Source: Streptomyces changanensis | GTDB lineage: Bacteria; Actinomycetota; Actinomycetes; Streptomycetales; Streptomycetaceae | Length of the DNA stretch: 64,000 nucleotides | Direction: 5' to 3' | Assembly: GCF_024600715.1 (NCBI RefSeq) | Contig: NZ_CP102332.1 | Coordinates: 930,001 to 994,000, forward strand | Shown: positions 39,019 through 47,677 of the stretch, one piece after another | Numbering within the stretch: the first letter of the stretch is position 1 | Layout: every line of letters starts with the position of its first letter | Notes under the pieces: model-generated | Seen by the model: the letters and a program-made list of their open reading frames with translations, nothing else | Told to the model about the DNA's origin: nothing | Databases searched by the model: none | Translations under genes and position numbers: made by a program

Positions 39019-39777
39019 ATGCCCGACGTCTTCGTCAACTACCGCACCGGCGACGGTGAGGACATCGCTCTGGTCGTCGACCGGGAGTTGTCGCACCGCT
39101 TCGGGAGCGACCGGATCTTCCGTGCGAGCAAATCGCTGCGGGCGGGGGACGCCTTCGACGAGGCGCTGCTCAGGAACGTTCGGCGCAGCGGCGTGGTCGT
39201 CGCCGTCATCGGCCCCGGATGGGCCGGTTCCCCCCGGCTCCACGACGTGGACGACTGGGTGCGCAGGGAGCTCGAGGAAGCCTTCCGCAGTGCCGTCCCG
39301 GTCGTACCGCTCCTGGTGGGGAGGCACACCGAACGGCTGCGGGCGGACATGTTGCCTCCCCCCTTGGAACCGTTGGCCCGGTGCCACTCGATCCGCTTCG
39401 ACACCCAGGACGCCGACTCGGGGCTGCGCAGGATCGGCGACATCGCGGCCGAACTCGTCCCGGAACTGGCACAGGCGGAACAGCGGCGCGCCGCTTCCAC
39501 GTCCCCTGCCGTCCCCGCCCCCGATGGGCGTTCGGTGCAGAACTCGATGACGGGGACAACCGGTGGCACGAGCATCCAGGCGGGTGACATCGGCGGCGAT
39601 GTGGGCGGCACGGTCGTCAAGCACGTGCGCGGACCCGTGCACATGGGCTCGGGCGACCAGCACAACCACGCGCCCCGCCTCACGGGCAACGGCGCCCAGT
39701 ACGTCGCCGGCGACAACAATGGCGGTGTACACCACACCTGGAATGCCCCACAGGGGGATGGGAACCAGCAGCAGTGA
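39019..39777 (+). CDS. TIR-domain protein with Gly/Val/His-rich C-terminal tail (island gene 2)
   Basis: 252 residues, ATG with AGAGGA 8 nt upstream. The TIR domain is about 1-140: box 1 DVFVNYRTGDGED, BB-loop region FRASKSLRAGDAFDEAL, VVVAVIGPGW, then DDWVRRELEEAF with Glu84 at the position of the catalytic Glu of NAD-cleaving TIRs. After a linker, residues 182-240 form a repetitive tail (GGTSIQAGDIGGDVGGTVV, GPVHMGSGDQHNH, NNGGVHHTW). This resembles the short amyloid-like adaptor motifs found in Streptomyces signalling proteins. Its VHxGxGxQxN recurs in the next protein. The stop overlaps the next start (GTGA). Confidence 0.88.
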   Translation: MPDVFVNYRTGDGEDIALVVDRELSHRFGSDRIFRASKSLRAGDAFDEALLRNVRRSGVVVAVIGPGWAGSPRLHDVDDWVRRELEEAFRSAVPVVPLLVGRHTERLRADMLPPPLEPLARCHSIRFDTQDADSGLRRIGDIAAELVPELAQAEQRRAASTSPAVPAPDGRSVQNSMTGTTGGTSIQAGDIGGDVGGTVVKHVRGPVHMGSGDQHNHAPRLTGNGAQYVAGDNNGGVHHTWNAPQGDGNQQQ

Positions 39778-41798
39778 ACGACTCGCCCCCACTGGGCGGC
39801 AACGGGCCGGCCGCTCAGGTACACACCGGCCATGGCACCCAGAACAACTACACGTTCTTCTCGAACGGGGACGCAGACCCCCGGCGACTGGCCGACAGTT
39901 CCCAGGGCAAGGCGCCCAGGGCCGTGGCCGAGGACGAACTGAAGTGGCTGCGCCACCGGTTCATCCACCCCGTGGGATACACCACGGCCTACGACGTGCT
40001 GGAGGAGCGCCACACGGTGCTGGTGGACGGCTCCCCCGGCAGTGGAAGGCGGGCGACGGCGCGCGTACTGCTCTGCAGTCTGCCTCGTAAGGAAGGGCGG
40101 TTCCTCGAACTGCTCCCGTACAGGGAGGCGGAGGAGGAATGGCTGGATCCGCAGCAGGTGGGTGAGGCGGACCAGCTCCTCCTCGACCTGTCGGGTAGGG
40201 ACGAACAGGACTGGCCTCACGTCGAAGCAAGGCTGTCCGGCTTCCGCAAGGTGGTGAGGGACAGGAGGGCGCATCTGGCGGTGGTGCTCCCCCACCGGGT
40301 CGGCCGTCTCCTGAGCCCGGAGTACGGGGCACTGCGTGTGGAGATCAGCCGGCCACCGCGGCACCGCCTGGAGCACGACCTCATCAAGCGGCGCCTGCGG
40401 CTGGCCGGCCTGGACGCAACGGTCGCCGATCCCCTGCCTGCGCGGTTGCGACAGCACCTCGACCAGCGCCCGCCGCTCCGCGAGGTCGCCGACCTGGCGC
40501 ACCTCCTGTGCGAGGCCGGCCGCTCGGCAGGCCCTGGCGAGAGCTTCCTCCACTGGTGCGAGGCAGCGATCGCCGCGGTCACCGACTGCGGCCCCGACGT
40601 CGTCGATCTCCTGAAGAGACTCCGTCGGGCTCCGCATCGTGCACTCCTACTGTCGGCGGCCATGCTGCATGGCGCCCGAGCGGACACGGTGCATCTGGCC
40701 GCGACACGATTGCTGGCGGACGTCTCCCACCCTGAGAACACCACCTCGCTCCTCGAACGACAGGGCCTGGGTGGACGGCTGGAACGGATCCGGGCCGGGC
40801 AGGGACCCGACAGGCTGGTGCGGTTCGACAAGCTGCGTTTCGACGAAGCCGTGCGCGACCACTTCTGGGACAACCACCCCGATCTGCACGGCCCGCTCCG
40901 GGACTGGGTGGGGAGCGCCTTGTGGTTACCGGGTCTGACCGACGCCGACGCAGAACGTCTGGTGATCCGCTTCGCTGAACAGTGCTGCCGCACGCGACGC
41001 CCCGAGGACCTCTTCCACCTGGTGGAACGCTGGGCCTCCCGGACCGACCGCGGAGCGGCGGTCCGGGCCGCGGCCCATCTCCTGAAGTACGGGGTGCACG
41101 ACCACAGGATCGGCCGGGACTGCCGCAACAGGATCTACAAGTGGGCCACTGACCGGAACATCTCCAAGGGACTGAGGCGGGTACTGATCAGTGTCTGCTT
41201 CGCCGTCCTGCCGGTTCGCCACCCCTACGCAGCGATGGTTCGGCTTCACCATCTCGCCACGCACGAGGGGCCCGGTACGGAAGCGCGTGAAGCACTCGTG
41301 GAACTGGCCCTCGGGGACCATCGCCTGCACCGGTGGATGTTGGGCAGGCTCGCGCGCCCGGGAACACAGCGCAACAGAGGGACCGACCTCGCGCTCTTCC
41401 TCCCCCTCACGGATCCTGCGCGCCTGCTTGCGGTCGGCGGCCGGGCCGTGCCCCTGGTCGCCGAGGCGGAGGTGGTCCGGTCCTTGGTGGACGGTTGGCG
41501 GGGCGTTCTGAGGGACGTGGCGTGGGAGGCGTGGCGCCGCCCCGTGTACGCGTGGCTCGGCGCATGTGTGAGCGCGGAAACCCGCTACGCACACCTGCTG
41601 CTCGACGTCCTGGTCGAGGCCTGCCAGGAGAGCAGCGAGGCGCAGGTGCGCCTGTACGCGACGGCGCGGTCCTGGGCCACCGGATGCTCCCCGGGGGACG
41701 CGTCGCGCGGAGCGGTGGCCGAAGTGGTCATGCAGAAGATCAGTGAAAGCCAGCGCAGCAACCGTGCGGCGGGCAACGAGGAGGCACCGGCACCGTGA
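39774..41798 (+). CDS. Degenerate P-loop NTPase/STAND-like protein with N-terminal adaptor motif (island gene 3)
   Basis: 674 residues (GTG). The N-terminus carries AAQVHTGHGTQNNYTFF, sharing V-H-x-G-x-G-x-Q-x-N (residues 16-25) with the TIR tail. A P-loop-like HTVLVDGSPGSGRRATARVL follows (about 80-98), but the Walker Lys-Ser/Thr is Arg92-Arg93. DQLLLDLSGRDE (about 133-144) resembles Walker B. The remaining about 450 residues are helical and repeat-like. Codon 385 is TTA. This is the layout of a sensor of the NLR/STAND kind paired with a separate TIR effector. Nucleotide binding is uncertain because of the missing Lys. The stop overlaps the next gene by GTGA. Confidence 0.78.
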   Translation: MNDSPPLGGNGPAAQVHTGHGTQNNYTFFSNGDADPRRLADSSQGKAPRAVAEDELKWLRHRFIHPVGYTTAYDVLEERHTVLVDGSPGSGRRATARVLLCSLPRKEGRFLELLPYREAEEEWLDPQQVGEADQLLLDLSGRDEQDWPHVEARLSGFRKVVRDRRAHLAVVLPHRVGRLLSPEYGALRVEISRPPRHRLEHDLIKRRLRLAGLDATVADPLPARLRQHLDQRPPLREVADLAHLLCEAGRSAGPGESFLHWCEAAIAAVTDCGPDVVDLLKRLRRAPHRALLLSAAMLHGARADTVHLAATRLLADVSHPENTTSLLERQGLGGRLERIRAGQGPDRLVRFDKLRFDEAVRDHFWDNHPDLHGPLRDWVGSALWLPGLTDADAERLVIRFAEQCCRTRRPEDLFHLVERWASRTDRGAAVRAAAHLLKYGVHDHRIGRDCRNRIYKWATDRNISKGLRRVLISVCFAVLPVRHPYAAMVRLHHLATHEGPGTEAREALVELALGDHRLHRWMLGRLARPGTQRNRGTDLALFLPLTDPARLLAVGGRAVPLVAEAEVVRSLVDGWRGVLRDVAWEAWRRPVYAWLGACVSAETRYAHLLLDVLVEACQESSEAQVRLYATARSWATGCSPGDASRGAVAEVVMQKISESQRSNRAAGNEEAPAP

Positions 41799-42895
41799 CC
41801 ACCGGCCAGAAGACCATCACCGTATTCGTCACCCTCATTTCGGCACTGCTCGTCGCCATCATCGGTCTGTCCCAGGATTGGGCCCTGTGGGTCTGGCCTG
41901 TGGCCGGCGGTCTCCTCCTGGTGCTTCCGTTCCTGCTCGTGGGCGCCGGTCGTCACCGCACGGATCTGTTCCCACCGGGGTCGTTGCCTGATCCCGACCT
42001 CCCCATTCCACCGGTGGAACGCCGGGAGGTACGCGTCACCGGGGTGGCGTTGCCCAGCAAGGCGGAAGACTACGACTTCCTGTTCTCTGCCACCGTCCGC
42101 TGGTGCCCCTCGGAGCCGTCAGCGGAGTCACCCGCGGTCCACGCGAGCGGGCTCGCCGTGGAGGCCATCCTCGATAGGGCGCGGGCGATCACCACTGATC
42201 GCAAGCCTTCGCGGTGCGCGCTCGTGCGCCATGAGCTGGGCGGCCTGCTGGCCACCATGGAACCGGACGCTTCCGGACTGGTGCGCTCGATGGCCCTGGA
42301 TGTCTCCCTGACCCTCTCCGACGAAGACCAGGAACGCCTCGACAAACTGGCCGCCGTCCGGAAGGACGAAGCAGTGTGGGCGCACGAACGCAGGTACGAG
42401 CAGAGTCGCCGCACCTATCTCGGTGAGGACGTACTCCGGGACACCGGGAGCGCCGTCGTCTGGTGGCTGAACAAGAACGACGACTCGGTGGCCAAGACCG
42501 TCGAGGACATCGGCCTGCTGGCCCAGCTGACGTCCGCTTCGAAGAACCAGCACGTGGCGGAGCCGTTCCGGCACCTCGTGCCCGAGGCTCCCGGCGACCG
42601 GGAACCCGGAGCCGCGTTCGGGGTGCCGGAGTCCTTTTCCTCCGGGGACGCCGGGGAGCGGGATGCCCCCGACCTCTTCGCCCGATTCCTCCACGCCGCC
42701 GGGCTGCAACCCGAGGACGATGTGTACGTCTTCCTGACGGAGCAGACGGCCACGACGCTCAAGGACTTCGACATCGACCTCTCCTCGGCGCTGCGGGAAC
42801 GCTTCGATCCCCTGGCCTCCTCCGTGCCACCGGAGTCCGACACCGACGACGGCGCAGGTCCGGAGAGTCCGGATGCGGAGTGGCAGCGGACTTGA
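41795..42895 (+). CDS. Membrane-anchored protein of unknown function (island gene 4)
   Basis: 366 residues from GTG 41795. Two membrane helices are near the N-terminus (about 8-25, ITVFVTLISALLVAIIGL; about 30-51, LWVWPVAGGLLLVLPFLLVG). A soluble domain of about 300 residues without recognised motifs follows. It includes a charged helical stretch (SDEDQERLDKLAAVRKDEAVWAHERRYEQSRRTYL) and an acidic C-terminus. Both ends should face the same side, probably the cytoplasm. It is translationally coupled to gene 3, so it probably acts with the TIR pair at the membrane. I do not recognise the family. Confidence 0.75.
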   Translation: MTTGQKTITVFVTLISALLVAIIGLSQDWALWVWPVAGGLLLVLPFLLVGAGRHRTDLFPPGSLPDPDLPIPPVERREVRVTGVALPSKAEDYDFLFSATVRWCPSEPSAESPAVHASGLAVEAILDRARAITTDRKPSRCALVRHELGGLLATMEPDASGLVRSMALDVSLTLSDEDQERLDKLAAVRKDEAVWAHERRYEQSRRTYLGEDVLRDTGSAVVWWLNKNDDSVAKTVEDIGLLAQLTSASKNQHVAEPFRHLVPEAPGDREPGAAFGVPESFSSGDAGERDAPDLFARFLHAAGLQPEDDVYVFLTEQTATTLKDFDIDLSSALRERFDPLASSVPPESDTDDGAGPESPDAEWQRT

Positions 42896-42940
42896 GTGAC
42901 TCCCGGAGAACCTCTGGGCCGATCGAGGCGTCCCGTGATG

Positions 42941-42977
42941 TCGACGGCTCCGGACCGATCCGGTCCGGAGCCGTCGA
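42941..42977. terminator. Bidirectional terminator between the island and metK
   Basis: TCGACGGCTCCGGACCG and CGGTCCGGAGCCGTCGA form a perfect 17-bp stem with a 3-nt loop (ATC), between the stop codons of the island's last gene and the convergent metK. It bounds the island on the right. Confidence 0.88.
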
Positions 42978-42993
42978 TGGTTCGCTTGCGCTT

Positions 42994-44202
42994 TTACAGC
43001 CCCGCGGCCTGGCGGAGGGCGTCGACGCGGTCCGTGCGCTCCCAGGTGAAGTCGGGGAGCTCGCGGCCGAAGTGGCCGTACGCGGCGGTCTGGGAGTAGA
43101 TCGGGCGGAGCAGGTCGAGGTCGCGGATGATCGCGGCCGGGCGGAGGTCGAAGACCTCGGCGATGGCGTTCTCGATGCGCTCCACGTCGACCTTGGCGGT
43201 GCCGAAGGTCTCGACGAAGAGGCCGACGGGCTCGGCCTTGCCGATCGCGTAGGCGACCTGGACCTCGCAGCGGGCGGCCAGGCCGGCCGCGACGACGTTC
43301 TTGGCGACCCAGCGCATGGCGTACGCGGCCGAGCGGTCGACCTTGGACGGGTCCTTGCCGGAGAAGGCGCCGCCGCCGTGCCGGGCCATGCCGCCGTACG
43401 TGTCGATGATGATCTTGCGTCCGGTGAGGCCGGCGTCGCCCATGGGGCCGCCGATCTCGAAGCGGCCGGTCGGGTTCACCAGGAGGCGGTAGCCCTCGGT
43501 CTCCAGCTTGATGCCGTCGTCCAGGAGCTGCTTCAGCACGTGCTCGACGACGAACTCGCGGATGTCGGGCGCGAGCAGCGACTCCAGGTCGATGTCCGAG
43601 GCGTGCTGCGAGGAGACGACGACCGTGTCGAGACGGACGGCCTTGTCGCCGTCGTACTCGATGGTGACCTGGGTCTTGCCGTCGGGGCGCAGGTAGGGGA
43701 TGGTGCCGTTCTTGCGGACCTCGGTCAGCCGCTTGGACAGCCGGTGCGCGATGTGGATCGGCAGCGGCATCAGCTCGGGCGTCTCGTCCGAGGCGTAGCC
43801 GAACATCAGTCCCTGGTCGCCGGCGCCCTGCTTGTCGAGCTCGTCCTCATCGCCCTCGACGCGCTTCTCGTACGCCGTGTCCACACCCTGCGCGATGTCC
43901 GGGGACTGGGCGCCGATCGAGACCGAGACGCCGCAGGACGCGCCGTCGAAGCCCTTCTTCGAGGAGTCGTAGCCGATCTCCAGGATCTTGTTGCGCACCA
44001 GCGTGGGGATGTCGGCGTACGCCTTGGTCGTCACCTCGCCGGCCACGTGCACGAGGCCGGTGGTGATCAGCGTCTCCACGGCGACGCGGGAGGTGGGGTC
44101 CTCCCGCAGCAGTGCGTCGAGGATGGTGTCGCTGATCTGGTCAGCGATCTTGTCGGGGTGACCTTCGGTCACGGACTCCGAGGTGAACAGACGACGGGAC
44201 AC
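42994..44202 (-). CDS. metK: S-adenosylmethionine synthase
   Basis: 402 residues (GTG start, TAA stop). All three domains are evident: [22 protein letters not shown] (ATP site), [16 protein letters not shown], and [32 protein letters not shown] (phosphate/metal loop). It makes SAM from methionine and ATP. GGGAG lies 6 nt before the GTG. The 245-bp upstream region contains a GGGGC(GCA)GCCCC hairpin near the gene and an A/T-rich GATAAACT that could be the -10. No SAM riboswitch core was recognised. Confidence 0.97.
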   Translation of the reverse strand: MSRRLFTSESVTEGHPDKIADQISDTILDALLREDPTSRVAVETLITTGLVHVAGEVTTKAYADIPTLVRNKILEIGYDSSKKGFDGASCGVSVSIGAQSPDIAQGVDTAYEKRVEGDEDELDKQGAGDQGLMFGYASDETPELMPLPIHIAHRLSKRLTEVRKNGTIPYLRPDGKTQVTIEYDGDKAVRLDTVVVSSQHASDIDLESLLAPDIREFVVEHVLKQLLDDGIKLETEGYRLLVNPTGRFEIGGPMGDAGLTGRKIIIDTYGGMARHGGGAFSGKDPSKVDRSAAYAMRWVAKNVVAAGLAARCEVQVAYAIGKAEPVGLFVETFGTAKVDVERIENAIAEVFDLRPAAIIRDLDLLRPIYSQTAAYGHFGRELPDFTWERTDRVDALRQAAGL

Positions 44203-44447
44203 AACGCTCCCTGGGTTTGCAGCGGCTGCTGGCTGATCGTTGGCGGACCGGCAGGGGGCTGCGCCCCGCGTCGTTCCGGGAACAGTTTATCGGGCACTCT
44301 CGGGCATTGGACCAGGTGTCTCGCACAACGGGAGCCTGATTGGCCACATCGGCCGCACCGGCACCGGCAAGATCACCCGTCCGAACGCGGGAGTTCGCCC
44401 TGCTCGCGGGCGCCGGGGGCTGTGAGGGGAATCACGGTCGGGCGCCC

Positions 44448-45656
44448 TCAGGCGAGGCGGGGAACGACCAGGTCCCACACGGTGTCCGCGAGGGCCTCCT
44501 TCGGGCCGTGCGGCACCGGGGTCTCGCTGCCGTCGGCGCCGAGGACGACGGCCTCGTTCTCCTCCGAGCCGAAGGTCCTGCGCTCCCCCACCTCGTTGAC
44601 GACGAGCAGGTCGCAGCCCTTGCGGCGGAGCTTGTCACGGCCGTTGGCGAGCACGTCGTCGGTCTCGGCGGCGAAGCCGACGACGACCTGGCCGGGGCGG
44701 GCGCGGTCGGCGGAGAGCTCCGCGAGGACGTCGGGGTTGCGGACGAGGGCGACGGGTTCGGGCTCCTTCCCCTCCCGCTTCTTGATCTTCCCCTCGGCGT
44801 ACGCGGCGGGGCGGAAGTCGGCCACGGCGGCGGCCATGACGACGGCGTCCGCGTCGGCGGCGGCCTTCAGTACAGCCTCGCGCAGCTGCACGGCCGTGCC
44901 GACCGGGACGACGTCCACGCCGGCCGGGTCGGGCAGGCCGGTGTTGGCGGCGACGAGGGTGACGCGGGCACCCCGGGCGGCGGCGGTGCGGGCGAGGGCG
45001 TAGCCCTGCTTGCCGGAGGAGCGGTTGCCGAGGAACCGGACGGGGTCCAGCGGCTCGCGCGTGCCGCCGGCGCTGACGACGACGTGCCGGCCGGCGAGGT
45101 CGGGCGCGGTGACGCCGCGGGCGAGGACGCGGCGGCACACCTCGAAGATCTCTCCGGGGTCGGGGAGACGCCCCTTGCCCGTGTCGACACCAGTGAGGCG
45201 GCCGACGGCGGGCTCGATGACGACGGCGCCGCGGCGCCGCAGCGTGGCGACGTTCTCCTGGGTGGCCGGGTGCTCCCACATCTCGGTGTGCATGGCCGGG
45301 GCGAACACGACCGGGCAGCGGGCGGTGAGGAGCGTGTTGGTGAGGAGGTCCCCGGCGAGGCCGTGGGCCGCCTTGGCCAGCGTGTCGGCGGTGGCGGGGG
45401 CGACGACGACGAGGTCGGCGGTCTGCCCGATGCGTACGTGTGGGACCTCGTGGACGTCGTCCCAGACCTCGGCCGACACCGGGTTGCCGGAGAGCGCGGA
45501 CCAGGTCGCCGCGCCGACGAAGTGCAGGGCGGACGCCGTCGGGACGACCCGGACGTCGTGGCCCGACTCGGTCAGCCGGCGCAGCAGCTCGCACGCCTTG
45601 TAGGCGGCGATGCCGCCGCTGACGCCGAGGACGACCTGGGGCTTGGACTCGGACAC
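44448..45656 (-). CDS. coaBC: Phosphopantothenoylcysteine decarboxylase / phosphopantothenate-cysteine ligase
   Basis: 402 residues from GTG 45656 (GGGAGG 4 nt upstream). The N-terminal flavin CoaC part has VVLGVSGGIAAYKACELLRRL, the active-site region PAMHTEMWEHPATQEN, and ends near residue 185. The CoaB ligase part starts HVVVSAGGTREPLDPVRFLGNRSSGKQGYALA and includes VMAAAVADFRP and KIKK. It performs two steps of coenzyme A synthesis. It follows rpoZ after a hairpin terminator and precedes metK. Confidence 0.96.
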   Translation of the reverse strand: MSESKPQVVLGVSGGIAAYKACELLRRLTESGHDVRVVPTASALHFVGAATWSALSGNPVSAEVWDDVHEVPHVRIGQTADLVVVAPATADTLAKAAHGLAGDLLTNTLLTARCPVVFAPAMHTEMWEHPATQENVATLRRRGAVVIEPAVGRLTGVDTGKGRLPDPGEIFEVCRRVLARGVTAPDLAGRHVVVSAGGTREPLDPVRFLGNRSSGKQGYALARTAAARGARVTLVAANTGLPDPAGVDVVPVGTAVQLREAVLKAAADADAVVMAAAVADFRPAAYAEGKIKKREGKEPEPVALVRNPDVLAELSADRARPGQVVVGFAAETDDVLANGRDKLRRKGCDLLVVNEVGERRTFGSEENEAVVLGADGSETPVPHGPKEALADTVWDLVVPRLA

Positions 45657-45700
45657 TGCGCCTCCCGCTCTGAGGTTCTGACGACTGCCGGGACACACCT

Positions 45701-45729
45701 CAGGCCCGGCGGTCGTGCCGCCGGGCCTG
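45701..45729 (-). terminator. Hairpin between rpoZ and coaBC
   Basis: CAGGCCCGGCGG and CCGCCGGGCCTG pair in a perfect 12-bp stem with a 5-nt loop, 20 bp beyond the rpoZ stop. It probably ends or attenuates the sIHF-gmk-rpoZ transcript before coaBC. Confidence 0.75.
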
Positions 45730-45749
45730 GTGATGTCATGTAGGAGCGC

Positions 45750-46022
45750 TTACTGCGCCGGGCCCTCTACGGCCTCGGAGGTCAGCAGGCCCGCGTTGAT
45801 CTCCCGCAGGGCGATCGAGAGGGGCTTCTCGTGGACGTGCGTGTCCACCAGGGGCCCGACGTACTCCAGCAGGCCCTCACCGAGCTGCGAGTAGTACGCG
45901 TTGATCTGCCGCGCGCGCTTGGCCGCGTAGATCACGAGGCTGTACTTCGAGTCAGTGGCCTCGAGCAGCTCGTCGATCGGCGGGTTGATGATGCCCTCGG
46001 GCGCGGTGATGGAAGAGGACAC
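45750..46022 (-). CDS. rpoZ: RNA polymerase omega subunit
   Basis: 90 residues (GTG). The omega signature is clear: [33 protein letters not shown] and [16 protein letters not shown]. Omega assists assembly and stability of RNA polymerase. It follows gmk by 29 bp on the same strand, the conserved bacterial gmk-rpoZ pairing. Confidence 0.97.
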   Translation of the reverse strand: MSSSITAPEGIINPPIDELLEATDSKYSLVIYAAKRARQINAYYSQLGEGLLEYVGPLVDTHVHEKPLSIALREINAGLLTSEAVEGPAQ

Positions 46023-46051
46023 GCTCTACCTTCCGAAAAAGTGGACAAGAA

Positions 46052-46645
46052 TCAGACAACGTCCATCAAGGCTAGCAGCTCACGCGCCACGTCCTCGACG
46101 GAGGTGTTGACGAGGGTGACGTCGAACTCGGACTCCGCGGCCAGTTCGATCTTGGCCGCTCCGAGGCGCCGCTCGATGACCTCCGGCGACTCCGTGCCCC
46201 GGCCGGTCAGTCGCCTGACCAGCTCGTCCCAGCTCGGCGGGGCGAGGAAGACCAGCTGGGCCTCGGGCATGGACTCGCGGACCAGCCGCGCGCCCTGGAG
46301 GTCGATCTCCAGCAGGACCGGCTCGCCGGACTCCAGACGCTCCTGGACCGCGCGGCGCGGCGTGCCGTAGCGGTTGCCCGCGAACTCGGCCCACTCCAGC
46401 AGCTCGCCGTTGGCGACCAGCTTGTCGAACTCGTCGTCCGAGACGAAGTGGTACTGGACGCCGTCCTGCTCACCGGGGCGCGGCTGGCGGGTCGTGGCCG
46501 ACACCGAGAGCCAGACCTGCGGGTGGACCTTGCGCATATGGGCGACGACCGTGCTCTTGCCGACCCCGGAGGGGCCGGAGAGCACGGTCAGCCGCGGACG
46601 TACGTCCGGGGGCTCGGGGGTCGTCCCCCGGGATGTTGCAGCCAT
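46052..46645 (-). CDS. gmk: Guanylate kinase
   Basis: 197 residues from ATG 46645. Walker A is [13 protein letters not shown]. The GMP-binding part has [29 protein letters not shown] and [17 protein letters not shown], with [13 protein letters not shown] after it. It phosphorylates GMP to GDP. It sits between sIHF (50 bp upstream) and rpoZ in a probable common transcript. Confidence 0.97.
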   Translation of the reverse strand: MAATSRGTTPEPPDVRPRLTVLSGPSGVGKSTVVAHMRKVHPQVWLSVSATTRQPRPGEQDGVQYHFVSDDEFDKLVANGELLEWAEFAGNRYGTPRRAVQERLESGEPVLLEIDLQGARLVRESMPEAQLVFLAPPSWDELVRRLTGRGTESPEVIERRLGAAKIELAAESEFDVTLVNTSVEDVARELLALMDVV

Positions 46646-46695
46646 GGGGCGATTATTCCAGCTTCCGGGAGCGCCCAGGACGCCGGTACCGGCCG

Positions 46696-47019
46696 TCAGG
46701 CGCCGGAGCCGCCGAACTCGCGCTCCAGGGAGGCGATCTGGTTGGAACCGAGCCCGCGCACGCGGCGGCTCTCGGAGATGCCGAGCCGCTCCATGATCTG
46801 CTTGGCGCGGACCTTGCCCACGCCCGGCAGGGACTCCAGCAGGGCGGAGACCTTCATCTTGCCGATGACATCGTTCTCCTGGCCCTGCTTGATGACCTCG
46901 TGGAGCGAGGCACCGGAGTGCTTGAGTCGATTCTTGACCTCGGCCCGCTCCCGGCGAGCCGCGGCGGCCTTTTCGAGCGCGGCTGCGCGCTGTTCAGGGG
47001 TAAGGGGCGGAAGAGCCAC
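46696..47019 (-). CDS. sihF: Actinobacterial integration host factor sIHF/mIHF
   Basis: 107 residues from GTG 47019, exactly the length of S. coelicolor sIHF. It starts [33 protein letters not shown]. The DNA-binding helix-two-turn-helix region is [37 protein letters not shown]. It is a nucleoid-associated protein affecting supercoiling, development and antibiotic production. A 21-codon open extension upstream is not used. A candidate promoter lies about 50 bp upstream. Confidence 0.96.
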   Translation of the reverse strand: MALPPLTPEQRAAALEKAAAARRERAEVKNRLKHSGASLHEVIKQGQENDVIGKMKVSALLESLPGVGKVRAKQIMERLGISESRRVRGLGSNQIASLEREFGGSGA

Positions 47020-47066
47020 GCCTACGTCACCTCGGATGTCGAACTGTCGGATACGGACCGGTGAGG

Positions 47067-47095
47067 AACCTAGTCGGCCCACACCAAGGGAGCAA
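47067..47095 (-). promoter_or_regulatory. Candidate promoter of sihF-gmk-rpoZ
   Basis: On the minus strand TTGCTC (47095-47090), a 17-bp spacer and TAGGTT (47072-47067) resemble a vegetative promoter. It lies in the A/T-richer part of the gap, giving a leader of about 40 nt to the sihF GTG. Confidence 0.45.
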
Positions 47096-47269
47096 CGAGC
47101 AACGCAGTGACCGCTGCGAACGCTGACTCTCGTCGGAGACTAGCGGCCATGAGGGTCTGAGTCAGCGAGAACAGCGGAAAAGTCCTGGTCAGCATCGAGC
47201 TTGCCCGACAAACGGGACATAACGCACAGGTTTGGGGTATGAATCCGTCAACACTCGTCACCGCCCGTC

Positions 47270-47677
47270 CCGGGGGCGTCACACGGGGGCAGCGCCCCAG
47301 GTGCGCGGCGGTACGACGGGCCGCAGTGAGGTGCGTCACAGTGCGGTCCGGGACCGCCGGGGACCGACGGGAACCGGCCGGTGGCAGCCGAGGGATCGGC
47401 CGGTACTGGCCGGTGACGCCGCCGCGTGGTGAGCACCGACGGACCGGGCCGGCGGTGGTGGCCGGACCGGCCGGTGGTGGCCGACATACCGGGCGGCTGG
47501 TGACCGACGGACCCGGCCGGTGGGGCCGACGGACCCGGCCGGTGGTGTTCGACGGAGCCGGCCGGGGTGGTCGACGGATCGGCCGGCACCGGCGGCCGAC
47601 GCGCCGGCCGGGGCGCGTCGGCCCGCGGGCCGGTCGCCCCGGGCCCGTGGTGCGGGGGCCCGGTAGGGGCGGGCGGG
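47270..47677. repeat. Repeat-rich non-coding region between pyrF and the sihF promoter
   Basis: The 658-bp gap 47020-47677 splits into a moderately A/T-rich promoter part (to about 47260) and this repeat part. Here CGACGGACCCGGCCGGTGG recurs (near 47505 and 47530), with related copies GACGGAGCCGGCCGGGG and GACGGATCGGCCGG. Longer open frames exist only through composition. No terminator hairpin for pyrF was resolved separately from the repeats. Confidence 0.6.

Noticed and set aside
37440..42993. Attachment sites, integrase or direct repeats at the island borders
   Set aside because: No tRNA, integrase gene or matching repeat was found at either edge; the mode of insertion stays unknown.
44203..44447. 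SAM riboswitch upstream of metK
   Set aside because: None of the SAM-I, SAM-II or SAM-IV core sequences could be matched; only a GC hairpin and a promoter-like stretch are visible.
47130..47225. A 26-codon minus-strand frame (MSRLSGKLDADQDF...) upstream of sihF
   Set aside because: It has no Shine-Dalgarno and lies upstream of the likely sihF promoter; a leader peptide cannot be supported.
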